Shown: piece after piece, positions 8,817-18,238 of the stretch
Numbering within the stretch: the stretch's first letter is position 1
Layout of the letters: each line of letters begins with the position of its first letter
DNA from: Lacimicrobium sp. SS2-24
GTDB taxonomy: Bacteria; Pseudomonadota; Gammaproteobacteria; Enterobacterales; Alteromonadaceae
Assembly: GCF_002201535.1 (NCBI RefSeq)
Contig: NZ_NIWW01000010.1
Coordinates: 1-64,000 of the forward strand
Reading direction: 5' to 3'
Length of the DNA stretch: 64,000 nt
Notes under the pieces: model-generated
Told to the model about the DNA's origin: nothing
Database searches by the model: none
Seen by the model: the letters and a program-made list of their open reading frames with translations, nothing else
Made by a program: the position numbers and the translations under genes

Positions 8817-9236
8817 ATGCTGAAAAAATTTCGTGCTTTTTATGAAAATTTACACCTGGCCTCGCTCGATGCTCTGCCTGATGTCTACGCAGAAGATATC
8901 AGGTTTGTGGACCCTGTTGATGAACACCAGGGTATCACAGCCCTTCATGACTACTTTGCCAATTTGCTTGATAACTGTCATGACTGTCGCTTCGCTATCC
9001 ACATGGCACAACTGAAGGATAACGGCGGGTTCGTAACCTGGACCATGACGTTCAGCCACCCCAAGATAAAAAGCGGACAACCTATCTGTGTCGATGGATG
9101 CAGTGAAGTCAGATTCGATGCGAACCGAAAGATTCAGTTTCAGCAGGATTATTATGACATGGGCGCCATGTTGTATGAGCACCTGCCCCTATTGGGCAGT
9201 GCACTTAAATGGATAAAAAGGAGGTTAAAACAGTGA
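8817..9236 (+). CDS. NTF2-like / SnoaL-fold protein, first gene of the ECF-linked lipid operon
   Basis: A 139-residue protein that looks like the nuclear transport factor 2/SnoaL-like fold (FYENLHLASLDALPDVYAEDIRFVDPVDEHQG and VTWTMTFSHPKIK are typical). Such folds bind or isomerise small hydrophobic ligands; no substrate can be named. I start it at the ATG at 8817, with AAAGGA about ten bases upstream, because the upstream in-frame ATG at 8733 precedes the putative ECF promoter. Its stop overlaps the GTG start of the next gene (GTGA). The same small protein often heads FAD-DUF1365-Cfa operons, as I recall, suggesting a role in handling the lipid substrate or product. Confidence 0.8.
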   Translation: MLKKFRAFYENLHLASLDALPDVYAEDIRFVDPVDEHQGITALHDYFANLLDNCHDCRFAIHMAQLKDNGGFVTWTMTFSHPKIKSGQPICVDGCSEVRFDANRKIQFQQDYYDMGAMLYEHLPLLGSALKWIKRRLKQ

Positions 9237-9955
9237 AACGTATTCTCATTACCGGAGCCAGCTCCGGTATTGGCAAAGCATTGGCGCTGGAGGCCAGTCG
9301 CAACGGCTACCATGTCATCGCCTGCGGTCGCAGTATGGACAAGCTGGAAAGCTTGAAAGATGAGGCTGTGGGTCCACCGATACAAGCCCTGTGTTTTGAT
9401 GTCACCGACACTAGCGCATGCCATCAGGCCCTGTCCGATTGCTCCGTTGACATCGCCGTTCTCAATGCCGGTACCTGTGAATATGTTGATATTGATGACT
9501 GGCAGCCTGCCCTGTTTGAGCGGGTCTTCAATGCCAATTTTTTTGGTGTCGTAAACTGCCTGCAACCACTATTGAAAAATCTGAAGTCGGGAAGCCAGAT
9601 CGCCATTGTTGATAGTCTGGCCAGACTACTGCCCTTTACACGCAGTCAGGCTTACGGTGCCAGTAAAGCCGCCGTGCATTACCTGACAAAAAGTCTCGAG
9701 GTGGATTTGGCTGGCAAGGGGATCACTGTGCAAAGTGTGTCACCCGGTTTTGTGGAAACCCCGTTAACGGATAAAAATGATTTTGATATGCCAATGAAAA
9801 TTAGCTCACAAAAAGCGGCTGAGGCCCTGTTAAAGGGACTGGAGAAGGGCCACAGACAAATCTACTTCCCCCTGGTGTTTTCCTTGCTGATTCGCTTAAT
9901 GGGAAAACTCCCGGACTCAATACGGGTTGCATTATGTAAAAGGATGAAAATGTAA
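9233..9955 (+). CDS. Short-chain dehydrogenase/reductase (SDR family)
   Basis: A 240-residue classical SDR with the Rossmann motif TGASSGIGKA near residue 8, LNAGT in the NAG position and the catalytic YGASK (Tyr and Lys) near 140. It presumably performs an NAD(P)-dependent oxidation or reduction within the fatty-acid modification operon; the substrate is unknown. The GTG at 9233 is the start because AAGGAGG lies eight bases upstream and the GTG overlaps the preceding TGA. An earlier in-frame ATG at 9209 would give eight extra residues and a deeper overlap. Its stop overlaps the next ATG (TAATG). Confidence 0.88.
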   Translation: MKRILITGASSGIGKALALEASRNGYHVIACGRSMDKLESLKDEAVGPPIQALCFDVTDTSACHQALSDCSVDIAVLNAGTCEYVDIDDWQPALFERVFNANFFGVVNCLQPLLKNLKSGSQIAIVDSLARLLPFTRSQAYGASKAAVHYLTKSLEVDLAGKGITVQSVSPGFVETPLTDKNDFDMPMKISSQKAAEALLKGLEKGHRQIYFPLVFSLLIRLMGKLPDSIRVALCKRMKM

Positions 9956-11217
9956 TGGGAAAACGTATTGCCATAATCGGTAGTGGTATTTCAGGACTGG
10001 TATGCGGGCACCTGCTGCACAAAGAGCACGACATCACCCTGTTTGAAGCAGAGGATTACATTGGCGGCCATACCCACACTGTGGATGTTGAGCTCGATGG
10101 CCGTGAATATGCCATCGATACCGGTTTTATCGTGTTCAACGACTGGACCTATCCCAACTTTATTCAACTAATGGATAAATTGGAGGTACAGCGACAACCC
10201 ACAGAAATGAGCTTCAGCGTCAAAAATCAGGCTTCAGGACTGGAATACAACGGTAATAACCTTAATAGCCTCTTTGCACAGCGCCGAAACCTGTTAAGAC
10301 CGCGTTTTTATCGCTTTTTAGGCGAGATTCTCAGATTTAACAAAACCTGTAAGCAGGTATTGGAGCATGAGTCGGATATCACTGCCCATACGCTAGGTGA
10401 CTTTCTGGAACAACACGGATTTAGTGAGGCGTTTTCTCGTAACTACATCCTGCCAATGTGCGCAGCCATCTGGTCGGCCAGCCTCGACGATGCCGGACAA
10501 TTCCCGATGCGTTTTTTCCTGCAGTTTTTCAATAACCACGGTTTGTTGAATGTAAATCACCGCCCACAGTGGTATACGCTGATAGGCGGCTCACGATCTT
10601 ATATCGCTCCCATGATCAGCGGTTTCGAGCAACGCATTAAACTCAACAGTCCGGTCAAACGGGTTTCACGTCATAACGATGGCTATATGATCAGTGCAGA
10701 CAATCAGCCTGATGCAATGTATGACGAGGTTATCTTTGCATGTCACAGTGATCAGGCTCTGGCAATGCTTGATGCGCCCAGCGAAAATCAACAGGCTATT
10801 CTGAGCGCACTTCCCTATGCCAGTAATGACGTCGTACTGCATACTGACACCCGCCTGCTGCCGTCGCGTAAGCTGGCCTGGGCGAGCTGGAACTACCTGC
10901 TCAAGACAAACTCAGACACGACGCTTCCTGCTTCCGTTACCTACAATATGAACATATTGCAGCGACTAACGTCTGACACAACCTTTTGCGTGACGTTGAA
11001 TAATTCTGCAGACATCGATCCCCAAAAAATTCTGCGCCGTTTTACATACAGTCACCCGCAATTTGATCTCAAAGGTGTTGAGGCCAGAGCCAGACGCGAG
11101 GAGATATGCGGAGTATCCGGTTTACATTTTTGTGGTGCCTATTGGTATAACGGCTTTCATGAAGACGGTGTGCGCAGTGCCCTGGATGTGTGTCAGCGAT
11201 TTGGAGCGACACTTTAA
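9955..11217 (+). CDS. FAD-dependent oxidoreductase, amine-oxidase fold (COG2907)
   Basis: A 420-residue flavoprotein with an N-terminal dinucleotide-binding motif GSGISGL (about residues 9-15) and the acidic end of the second strand plus GGH (FEAEDYIGGHTHTVD). The C-terminal FAD segment CGAYWYNGFHEDGVRSALDV is also typical. This family is habitually encoded next to DUF1365 and Cfa-like proteins. In plant cyclopropane synthases a homologous flavin domain is fused N-terminally to the Cfa domain (established knowledge, recalled). Probable role: desaturation or oxidation of the acyl chain made by the Cfa-like enzyme, or electron supply; unproven here. Start and stop both overlap neighbours by one base (TAATG), so translation is coupled. 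Confidence 0.9.
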   Translation: MGKRIAIIGSGISGLVCGHLLHKEHDITLFEAEDYIGGHTHTVDVELDGREYAIDTGFIVFNDWTYPNFIQLMDKLEVQRQPTEMSFSVKNQASGLEYNGNNLNSLFAQRRNLLRPRFYRFLGEILRFNKTCKQVLEHESDITAHTLGDFLEQHGFSEAFSRNYILPMCAAIWSASLDDAGQFPMRFFLQFFNNHGLLNVNHRPQWYTLIGGSRSYIAPMISGFEQRIKLNSPVKRVSRHNDGYMISADNQPDAMYDEVIFACHSDQALAMLDAPSENQQAILSALPYASNDVVLHTDTRLLPSRKLAWASWNYLLKTNSDTTLPASVTYNMNILQRLTSDTTFCVTLNNSADIDPQKILRRFTYSHPQFDLKGVEARARREEICGVSGLHFCGAYWYNGFHEDGVRSALDVCQRFGATL

Positions 11218-11939
11218 TGGCAAGTGCTATTTATAGCGGTACGGTCTGGCATCATCGGCATCGCCCGAAAAAACATAGCTTTTCCTACTTTATTCATCTT
11301 TTTTGGCTGGACCTGCAGGAGCAGGATGATCTTGAAACGGTTCGCGGCCTGTCTGTCAAAAAGTGGGCCCCGGTGACCTTTCGACGCTCTGATTATCTGA
11401 GTGATCCCTCTCAGCCCTTACATCAGGAGGCGTTGAATAAGATGTCGGCTCTGGCCGGTCAGACACTCGAGGGTAAAGTCTATCTGCTAGGCCAGTTACG
11501 TTTATTCGGACTCTATTTCAGTCCGGTCAACTTCTATTATTTGCAGCAATCTGATGGCAGCTTCAGTCATCTTTTAGCTGAAGTCAGCAATACTCCCTGG
11601 AACGAGCGACATTGTTATCTGGTGGATTTAAACAACCCGCAGACGACAGAAAAAGCCTTCCATGTTTCTCCCTTTAATCCCATGGAGATGCACTACCATT
11701 GGCAGGTTACACAACCTGATGAGGTGTTGAATCTGAGTATTCGCTGCGATACAGACCAGCGTCATTTTGATGCCGGGATCCGTTTACGCAAAAAATCTTT
11801 GAACTCAAAGACCCTGTTTCGCGTAATGTTAAGCACTATGACATTAAAAACTCTGGCAGGTATTTATTGGCATGCCCTGAAACTGTTTATCAAAGGCGTG
11901 CCCGTATACAGCCACACTGCGAAGGACAAGGAGCAATAA
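11217..11939 (+). CDS. DUF1365 family protein
   Basis: A 240-residue DUF1365 protein. Family hallmarks visible are SAIYSGTVWHHRHRPKKHSF at the N terminus, the LFGLYFSPVNFYY segment, and EVSNTPWNERHCYLVD. The biochemical function is not established; the family is almost always found between a COG2907 flavoprotein and a Cfa-like methyltransferase, which suggests an accessory or structural part of the lipid-modifying complex. The start ATG at 11217 overlaps the previous stop (TAATG); an upstream in-frame ATG at 11190 is inside the previous gene and not family-like. It ends in TAATG overlapping the cfa start. Confidence 0.88.
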   Translation: MASAIYSGTVWHHRHRPKKHSFSYFIHLFWLDLQEQDDLETVRGLSVKKWAPVTFRRSDYLSDPSQPLHQEALNKMSALAGQTLEGKVYLLGQLRLFGLYFSPVNFYYLQQSDGSFSHLLAEVSNTPWNERHCYLVDLNNPQTTEKAFHVSPFNPMEMHYHWQVTQPDEVLNLSIRCDTDQRHFDAGIRLRKKSLNSKTLFRVMLSTMTLKTLAGIYWHALKLFIKGVPVYSHTAKDKEQ

Positions 11940-13195
11940 TGCAATCCGGCGAACAATTACTGAATCAATCAGCCCAGGCAAACTGGTGGAGCAAACTGGC
12001 CAGAACCAGCCTGATAAGCCTGTTGAATAAGTTGCCAGAGGGCCACCTTGTTCTCAAAGAGCGTGGGGTGTTAGTGGAACGCTTTGGACAACAGGACAGC
12101 GACATTAAAGCAGAAATCGATGTACAACATCCTGACTTTTATCCCCGCATCCTGCTCGGCGGCAGTGTTGCGTCAGGGGAAACCTTTGTTGATGGGTTGT
12201 GGCAGACACCGGACATTACTTCGGTAATTCGTCTGTTCGCCCGAAACATGCCGTTGCTAGATGAACTTGAAGCCCGTCTGGGATGGTTACTCAAACCCGT
12301 TAACCTGCTGAAAAAGTTTCAGCGTAAGAACTCCAAAACCGGTTCCAAAAAGAACATTGCCGCTCATTACGATCTCGGCAACGATCTCTACCGACGTTTT
12401 CTGGACGACAGCATGATGTATTCATCTGCCATCTATCCACAACAGCAGGCATCTCTGGCCGAGGCTCAGCAAAACAAACTGCGGCAAATCTGTGAAAAAT
12501 TAAAACTGTCTCAGCAGGATCATTTGCTCGAAATTGGTACCGGCTGGGGCGGGCTTGCCACCTTTGCAGCTCAGGAATATGGCTGTCGGGTGACCACCAC
12601 GACAATTTCAGAGGAACAATTCCGCTATGCCGAGGCCGAGATTAATAAACGGGGCTTACAGGAGCACATTCAACTGTTAAAGCAAGACTACAGGGATCTG
12701 CAAGGTCAGTACGATAAACTGGTTTCAATAGAGATGATTGAAGCGGTCGGTCAGGAATACCTCCCGGTGTTTTTCAAAAAATGTAATAGCCTGCTCAAAC
12801 CCGGTGGTCTGATGTTGTTGCAGGCCATTACCATCAGCGAACCCCGTTTTGAAACCTACAGCAAGAGTCAGGATTTTATTCAGCATCATATTTTTCCCGG
12901 CGGGTTTCTACCATCACTGCACCTGCTCAGTGAACACATTGCCAAGAAAACCGATATGGTTATCCGCGACTGCCACGATATCGGCCTGCATTATGCGCAA
13001 ACCCTGAATGATTGGCACCAACGCTTTTTACAAAACAGTGATGAGCTGGTGCCGCTGGGCTATGACGAGCGCTTTATGCGTCTGTGGCGCTTCTATTTCA
13101 GCTATTGTGAAGGCGGCTTTCTTGAGCGCACCATCAGTGCCGTTCAGTTACTGACCAGCCGACAAGGATTCCGCGATGCCGTTCATCGCCTCTAA
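11939..13195 (+). CDS. cfa: Cyclopropane-fatty-acyl-phospholipid synthase family methyltransferase
   Basis: A 418-residue S-adenosylmethionine-dependent enzyme acting on unsaturated acyl chains of membrane phospholipids. The SAM site LEIGTGWGGLATFA is clear, as are HYDLGNDLYRRFLDD and the C-terminal YAQTLNDWHQRFL. By eye against E. coli Cfa, the bicarbonate-site residues Cys139 and His266 appear as Ser (MYSSA) and Gln (LLQAITI), while the Glu (EMIEAVG) and Tyr (LHYAQTL) are kept. The sequence around EAVG, IFPGG and LPSL resembles the flavoprotein-associated and plant-type branch more than classical Cfa. It may therefore make cyclopropanes, or methylated or furan-type fatty acids as reported for an RpoE/ChrR-controlled pathway in Rhodobacter. 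The ATG at 11939 is chosen; GGAGC precedes it. Confidence 0.9.
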   Translation: MQSGEQLLNQSAQANWWSKLARTSLISLLNKLPEGHLVLKERGVLVERFGQQDSDIKAEIDVQHPDFYPRILLGGSVASGETFVDGLWQTPDITSVIRLFARNMPLLDELEARLGWLLKPVNLLKKFQRKNSKTGSKKNIAAHYDLGNDLYRRFLDDSMMYSSAIYPQQQASLAEAQQNKLRQICEKLKLSQQDHLLEIGTGWGGLATFAAQEYGCRVTTTTISEEQFRYAEAEINKRGLQEHIQLLKQDYRDLQGQYDKLVSIEMIEAVGQEYLPVFFKKCNSLLKPGGLMLLQAITISEPRFETYSKSQDFIQHHIFPGGFLPSLHLLSEHIAKKTDMVIRDCHDIGLHYAQTLNDWHQRFLQNSDELVPLGYDERFMRLWRFYFSYCEGGFLERTISAVQLLTSRQGFRDAVHRL

Positions 13196-13700
13196 TCCTG
13201 TTTTTAACCTGATTTGGTTTCAGGTTTTCTGGTTCACGGCGATATTAGCCGGCCATCAGGCACTGCTGGTGCTGGTCATGCTGATAGCGGTGCACTTTGC
13301 TTTGTTGCGTGACCGTCGTAAGGAGCTGTTACTGGTTATCCTGTGCGCGCCTGTAGGGATAGTGGTTGACAGTCTCCTTACCTACTTTTCTGTGTTTGTT
13401 TTCAGTGCACAGGTCGGCCTACTTATTCCATTCTGGTTGATGGGGTTATGGGTAGCCTTTGTCGCGACATTGCGACATGGTATGGCCTTTTTTCTGCCAA
13501 GGCCCTACCTGGCCGCAACTGCTGGCGCCATAGCAGGGCCACTCAGCTACTACGCCGGCCATCGTTTGGGAGCCGTGGACTTTGGCTTGCCACTACTTCA
13601 CACCCTGATGTTATTGTCAGCGCTCTGGGCAATCCTGTTTCCATTATTTGTATCAATCACTAACCGGCTTGAACATCGGCCCAAAGAGGTGCAGGTATGA
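13176..13700 (+). CDS. DUF2878 family integral membrane protein
   Basis: A 174-residue hydrophobic protein with about five membrane-spanning segments, recognisable as DUF2878 (NLIWFQVFWFTAILAGH and WVAFVATLRHGMAFFL). The function is unknown. It overlaps the end of cfa by 20 bases and the next start by four (ATGA), with AAGGA ahead of its ATG, so it is a translationally coupled member of the lipid operon and presumably acts in the inner membrane with the Cfa/FAD/DUF1365 proteins. Confidence 0.85.
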   Translation: MPFIASNPVFNLIWFQVFWFTAILAGHQALLVLVMLIAVHFALLRDRRKELLLVILCAPVGIVVDSLLTYFSVFVFSAQVGLLIPFWLMGLWVAFVATLRHGMAFFLPRPYLAATAGAIAGPLSYYAGHRLGAVDFGLPLLHTLMLLSALWAILFPLFVSITNRLEHRPKEVQV

Positions 13701-14212
13701 GGCATCAACGACTGATAACCGTGTTACTTCTGGTATATGTATGGGGGAGTCACGCCGTGCAGGGCGCTGTATTACAAGATTTGCAGAAGGTCGGCGAAGC
13801 CAAACTGGAAGTATGGTTTTGGGATGTTTATCACTCCAGCCTCTATACCGACTCGGGAGAGTATGCGCCCGGGCGCTATCCTGTTGCGTTAAAAATTGAT
13901 TATCTGAGGGACATTAGTGCCGGTGACCTGGTCGAGGCCACCGCCGAACAATGGCAGAAGCTCGGCTATTCGCAACAACAAATCGCACCATGGCTGGAGC
14001 AGGTAAACCAACTCTGGCCGGATATCAGCAAAGGCGACCAGCTGATTTTTCGGGTCAACCCGCAGCAAACGGGGACCTTTTATTACAACCAACAAGCGCT
14101 TGGAAATATAGACAGTCCTGAATTTTGTGCGGCCTTCCTCAACATTTGGCTCTCACCTGATACCGAGTATCCAAAGCTCAGAGAAAAGCTGATAAAAAGG
14201 AGCGATAAATGA
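13697..14212 (+). CDS. Chalcone-isomerase-like fold protein, exported
   Basis: A 171-residue protein with an N-terminal signal sequence (hydrophobic core LITVLLLVYVWG, likely cleavage near ...VQGA) followed by a chalcone-isomerase-like domain (KLEVWFWDVYHSSLYT, YPVALKIDYLRDIS, QLIFRVNPQQTGTFYYN, FLNIWLSPDT). Bacterial relatives are not flavonoid enzymes; eukaryotic fatty-acid-binding members of this fold bind acyl chains, so ligand binding in the periplasm is a reasonable guess. ATGA overlaps connect it to both neighbours. Confidence 0.82.
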   Translation: MRHQRLITVLLLVYVWGSHAVQGAVLQDLQKVGEAKLEVWFWDVYHSSLYTDSGEYAPGRYPVALKIDYLRDISAGDLVEATAEQWQKLGYSQQQIAPWLEQVNQLWPDISKGDQLIFRVNPQQTGTFYYNQQALGNIDSPEFCAAFLNIWLSPDTEYPKLREKLIKRSDK

Positions 14213-14742
14213 AATTTCTCAGTCTATTTGTGGTGGTATTTCTCACCGCGTGTTCTGCATCACTGGATGACTACGCCAACACCAAACCTGCTTTCAACCT
14301 GTCAGAGTATTTCAATGGTGAAATTACCGCCTGGGGCATTGTTGAGGACTATAGCGGGGTCATGACCCGGCATTTTTGTGTCGACATCGTCGGCAGCTGG
14401 GATGAGAATCAGGGCCAGTTACATGAAACCTTTTATTTTAATGATGGTGAAGAGCAGGTGCGCATCTGGAACTTGACTGTGGCGCCTGATGGACGCGTTA
14501 CCGGAACCGCGAATGACGTGATCGGTGAGGCATCAGGGCAAGTGAACGGTCATGCCTTTAACTGGCATTATGTATTGGAGGTTCCCGTTGATGGCACCGT
14601 GTATGAACTTGCAGTGGATGACTGGCTATATCGTCTCGACCAGCACCGGCTTATGAACCGTTCCTACCTGAAAAAATTTGGTGTCACGGTGGCTGAAATT
14701 TCCATCTATTTTGACAAGTCTCAGCCGTTAAAAAGCTGTCAG

Positions 14743-14754
<12 letters not shown>
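14209..14754 (+). CDS. DUF3833 family lipoprotein
   Basis: A 181-residue lipoprotein; the lipobox VVVFLTAC puts the lipidated cysteine at residue 15. The remainder matches DUF3833 (FNLSEYFNGEITAWGIVEDYSG, beta-rich, lipocalin-like in appearance). The function is unknown. It is the last gene of the ECF-linked operon and overlaps the previous gene by ATGA. Its final three codons and stop lie inside a perfect palindrome shared with the convergent glnB gene. Confidence 0.85.
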
Positions 14755-15102
<348 letters not shown>

Positions 15103-15116
15103 TTAGGTTCTACAGG

Positions 15117-15947
15117 CTAATCGTAAATTGTTGGTATGGGCTGCCGCTTATGCTGCGTACGCTGATAAATATAAACCAGCTTCTCTGCTACTTGCGGGGC
15201 GACAGGCTTGCCTTCAAGAAAATCATCAATTTCATCATACGTCAGACCCAACGCCTCTTCATCGGCTTTTTGCGGGCTGAGCGACTCCAAATCCGCCGTG
15301 GGGGCTTTATTAATAATGTGGGCTGGTGCACCTAAATGCTCAGCCACCTGGCGTACCTGGCGCTTACTCAGGCCAAACAAGGGCGCAAGATCGCAGGCGC
15401 CATCGCCGAATTTAGTATAAAACCCGGTGATGTTTTCAGCAGAGTGATCGGTACCCAACACCAGGCCATCAAGCATCCCGGCAATTTCGTATTGCACTAC
15501 CATGCGTGTTCTGGCTTTTACATTTCCCTTCACAAAATCCTGTTTACTCATATCCTGAGTAAGCAGTCCGGCACCATCAAGAGCAGCAGTCGTCTGCTGA
15601 TGAATGGCATCCACCCCCGGCTGTACATTCACTGAAACCGACGCTGAAGGCTGAATAAAGTCGATGCTCGCCTGGGCATCCTGCTCGTCAGCCTGCACCG
15701 AATACGGTAAACGCACTGCAACAAAACGATAATGTTCGTGGTGTTCCTGATTTAGTTCATCAACAGCCAGCTGAGCCAGGCGCCCCAGGGTACAGGAGTC
15801 GATGCCTCCACTTATGCCCAGCACCAGGGTATCCAGACCGGAGTGGCGTAAATGCTGTTTAATAAAATTCACCCGTCGGGTAATTTCAAAATTCACATCA
15901 ATTTGCGGGAGTACCCGCATGTCCTCAATAATTGCCTGTGCATTCAT
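15117..15947 (-). CDS. nadE: NH3-dependent NAD+ synthetase
   Basis: Converts nicotinic acid adenine dinucleotide (deamido-NAD) to NAD+ using ATP and ammonia, the last step of NAD biosynthesis. The 276-residue length and absence of a nitrilase domain mark the ammonia-dependent form. The ATP pyrophosphatase P-loop SGGIDS is at residues 46-51, and [26 protein letters not shown] matches the family. Its partner downstream is glnB; PII control of NAD synthetase has been described in other proteobacteria, so the linkage is functionally plausible. Confidence 0.96.
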   Translation of the reverse strand: MNAQAIIEDMRVLPQIDVNFEITRRVNFIKQHLRHSGLDTLVLGISGGIDSCTLGRLAQLAVDELNQEHHEHYRFVAVRLPYSVQADEQDAQASIDFIQPSASVSVNVQPGVDAIHQQTTAALDGAGLLTQDMSKQDFVKGNVKARTRMVVQYEIAGMLDGLVLGTDHSAENITGFYTKFGDGACDLAPLFGLSKRQVRQVAEHLGAPAHIINKAPTADLESLSPQKADEEALGLTYDEIDDFLEGKPVAPQVAEKLVYIYQRTQHKRQPIPTIYD

Positions 15948-16173
15948 ATTCTCATTGCCTTACTCTCTGTCCGGTTAGCTATGATAAAAAATTATGCCTT
16001 GTTTTGCTGCTCTTTCTTCAACGCACCGCCATTGAAATGAATAAATTTTCCGTACGGACGTTTAAAGCCTGATTGGCAAGCGAATACTTTGATGTAAAAG
16101 AGGAGCAATGGGCGGGAAATAAGAGCAAATAAATGGCCAGCAGCGACAAAATTATCGCTGCTGGCAAGGGACA

Positions 16174-18237
16174 TTATTTAGTCAGTGTCAATATCAGGTT
16201 GTATTCCCTGTTTGAGGTGGCGGACAGACCTTCACTTAAGGTCAACTGGTTGCTCTCTACCACACTGTTATCCGGATACTGTATCTGCATGGTTACCCCA
16301 TAATCGGGTTTGGAGAAGGTAAAGGTCAGGCTTCCTGTCCATTTCTCAGACACATCATCACAACTGAAGAAAGGTGTGGCATTACCTTTGGGTATGGTGA
16401 TGGTACAGGCAAAATGTTCCGGTGAGGCGGTAATCTGCATAGTGGCCAGGTCAACATAATCGGCTTTTTTGTTATTGTTTAATTCGCAGGCCTGGGTCGC
16501 GCCTCCTACGACCAGGGTACAGTTAATGTCACCGATAATGCCCCAGTATTTCTCTATCGCCGTTTTCGGATCCACCTCAACAGTGACGCTATTGTCGATA
16601 ATTACGCCGCTGTATTCCACCGGAGACAGAGCTTTACCTCCCGTAATACCCGCATTATGAGGATATGCATTAACGGCGACGGTTGACGTCCCCTGACTCA
16701 ATGCCTCCAGTCTTCCGCGGCTATAGGTACCATAATAATTATTTGCCGGGTCAACCAGTGTCTGGATGGTTTCCTGCGTAATTGAGGCCACTTCCGGCAC
16801 CTGAGTTGACCAGTTTGCCAGCAATGTCAGGTTAATATCATAAAACGGGGTGATGGCTTTCCAGCTCTCATCGCCATCGGCTATCTTGTCCAGCACCTGC
16901 TGTTTGTGCTCTGACTTCATTCTGTCGAGATACACTCCTCTTGCGATCATCTGGTAAGCACCGGGTGCAACGGTAATATCTCTGTCTGCGGGCTTGGCCG
17001 GCGAGGTAAGCCCCTGAATTCGCTTACTTATGAGGGACTCCGTGTAATTGGTGTACGCGCTGAGTTTGCCATCGCCGAATAAATACTGGTCATCAAATTC
17101 AATGATATCGAGCAACTGCCAATCAGGGTACAGCTGAAAAAGCCCATTAACCCGCTTGAAACGGCACGCTTCGTTATACGCATCCCCTACTGAGGACGCC
17201 AATGAAAAGTTACCTGCACCGTCGTTCAGGTAATGTTTATGTGGAGCACCATCTTCTGCCCGATAGTGCTCCTCATTAGACACCATGGTGACGGTGTCAT
17301 GATGATCCCGACAACATTGAGTGCACAGCGCCGGCTGTTTGTCCGAAGCCGGCACGCCCGTTGTCTTGCTGATCATCTCGCCAGGCTGCACCATCAACTC
17401 GCCATCCACCAGAATGGTCATATGCGGTGTGGCACCACTGCCGGTGCCGGCAATCTTACATTCGCAGTCAACGGTCAGAAAATCTTCCTGTTCCAGCTTG
17501 GTCACATCATCAGGTAACTCGATATACTTGACCGTTTCAAATTGCACCTGGGTATTGTCACCTTGCTTGGTCACTTCGGGCACCGGTTTACTGGTTTCCA
17601 CTTTCTGGTTATCGCCCAAATCGTAAGCAATAACATCTGGCGCCAGACCTGGTGTATAGCTTACGGTCGGAGAAGCCTTAGCATTGTCCGACTCATTGAT
17701 AGCCTGATAACTGGCCGCCTGTGTTACTGGTGCCAGGCTGGCTTGCAAGGCGACGGAATGGCTCTCACCCTGTGGGTCAGACCAGGTAACTGTCACAGTC
17801 ACTTGCTTTTGAGCAGGCCAGGGAGGCAATACAGCAGGCAAGTTCGCATCGCCGCTATTAAGCCAACTATCAGGTTGTCCATCGGCATCCGTATCAACAT
17901 AATATTGCGATGTCACATCCCAGGTACGGTTGAAGGTATACACCCGATCGGCATCTTCGGTAAGTGAAACGTCCACATCACCAGAGGCGATAGTGCCACC
18001 GGCATTATCCGCAATGTCAGCAAAGGCAAACTCACCGGGAGCCGCCTGAATAGCAGTAAAACTGCGTAACTCTTCCAGCTTCTCCTGGGCTAATTGCATG
18101 GCGACCGATCGCTGATTGGTTTTCGCATCAGATTTGATATAGACACTCTGCAATGTAACGTATCCGGTTACACCCAGCATGATGATCAGTGCCGCTACCA
18201 GCACTTCGATTAAGGTAAAACCTTTACTGTTTTTCAT
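16174..18237 (-). CDS. PilV-like type IV minor prepilin with a very large C-terminal region
   Basis: A 687-residue protein starting MKNSKG|FTLIEVLVAALIIMLG: a type III prepilin signal with cleavage after Gly6 and the conserved Glu5 of the mature pilin. The first 170 residues resemble PilV minor pilins (about 150-200 residues in total). The remaining 500 or so residues are unlike any minor pilin I recognise: a cysteine-rich patch (VDCECK, CTQCCRDHHD), then beta-rich segments ending in LILTLTK. It could be a pilus-tip adhesin or a sensor. It is the last gene of a leftward fimT/U-pilW-pilX cluster in which no pilY1 is present, so the extension may take over a tip function (inference). The ATG at 18237 is fixed by the prepilin motif. 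Confidence 0.82.
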   Translation of the reverse strand: MKNSKGFTLIEVLVAALIIMLGVTGYVTLQSVYIKSDAKTNQRSVAMQLAQEKLEELRSFTAIQAAPGEFAFADIADNAGGTIASGDVDVSLTEDADRVYTFNRTWDVTSQYYVDTDADGQPDSWLNSGDANLPAVLPPWPAQKQVTVTVTWSDPQGESHSVALQASLAPVTQAASYQAINESDNAKASPTVSYTPGLAPDVIAYDLGDNQKVETSKPVPEVTKQGDNTQVQFETVKYIELPDDVTKLEQEDFLTVDCECKIAGTGSGATPHMTILVDGELMVQPGEMISKTTGVPASDKQPALCTQCCRDHHDTVTMVSNEEHYRAEDGAPHKHYLNDGAGNFSLASSVGDAYNEACRFKRVNGLFQLYPDWQLLDIIEFDDQYLFGDGKLSAYTNYTESLISKRIQGLTSPAKPADRDITVAPGAYQMIARGVYLDRMKSEHKQQVLDKIADGDESWKAITPFYDINLTLLANWSTQVPEVASITQETIQTLVDPANNYYGTYSRGRLEALSQGTSTVAVNAYPHNAGITGGKALSPVEYSGVIIDNSVTVEVDPKTAIEKYWGIIGDINCTLVVGGATQACELNNNKKADYVDLATMQITASPEHFACTITIPKGNATPFFSCDDVSEKWTGSLTFTFSKPDYGVTMQIQYPDNSVVESNQLTLSEGLSATSNREYNLILTLTK

Positions 18238-18238
18238 A

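Noticed and set aside
15992-16174. 60-residue minus-strand ORF between the PilV-like gene and nadE
   Set aside because: Starts at the stop of the pilin gene with no ribosome-binding site and no recognisable features; treated as intergenic.
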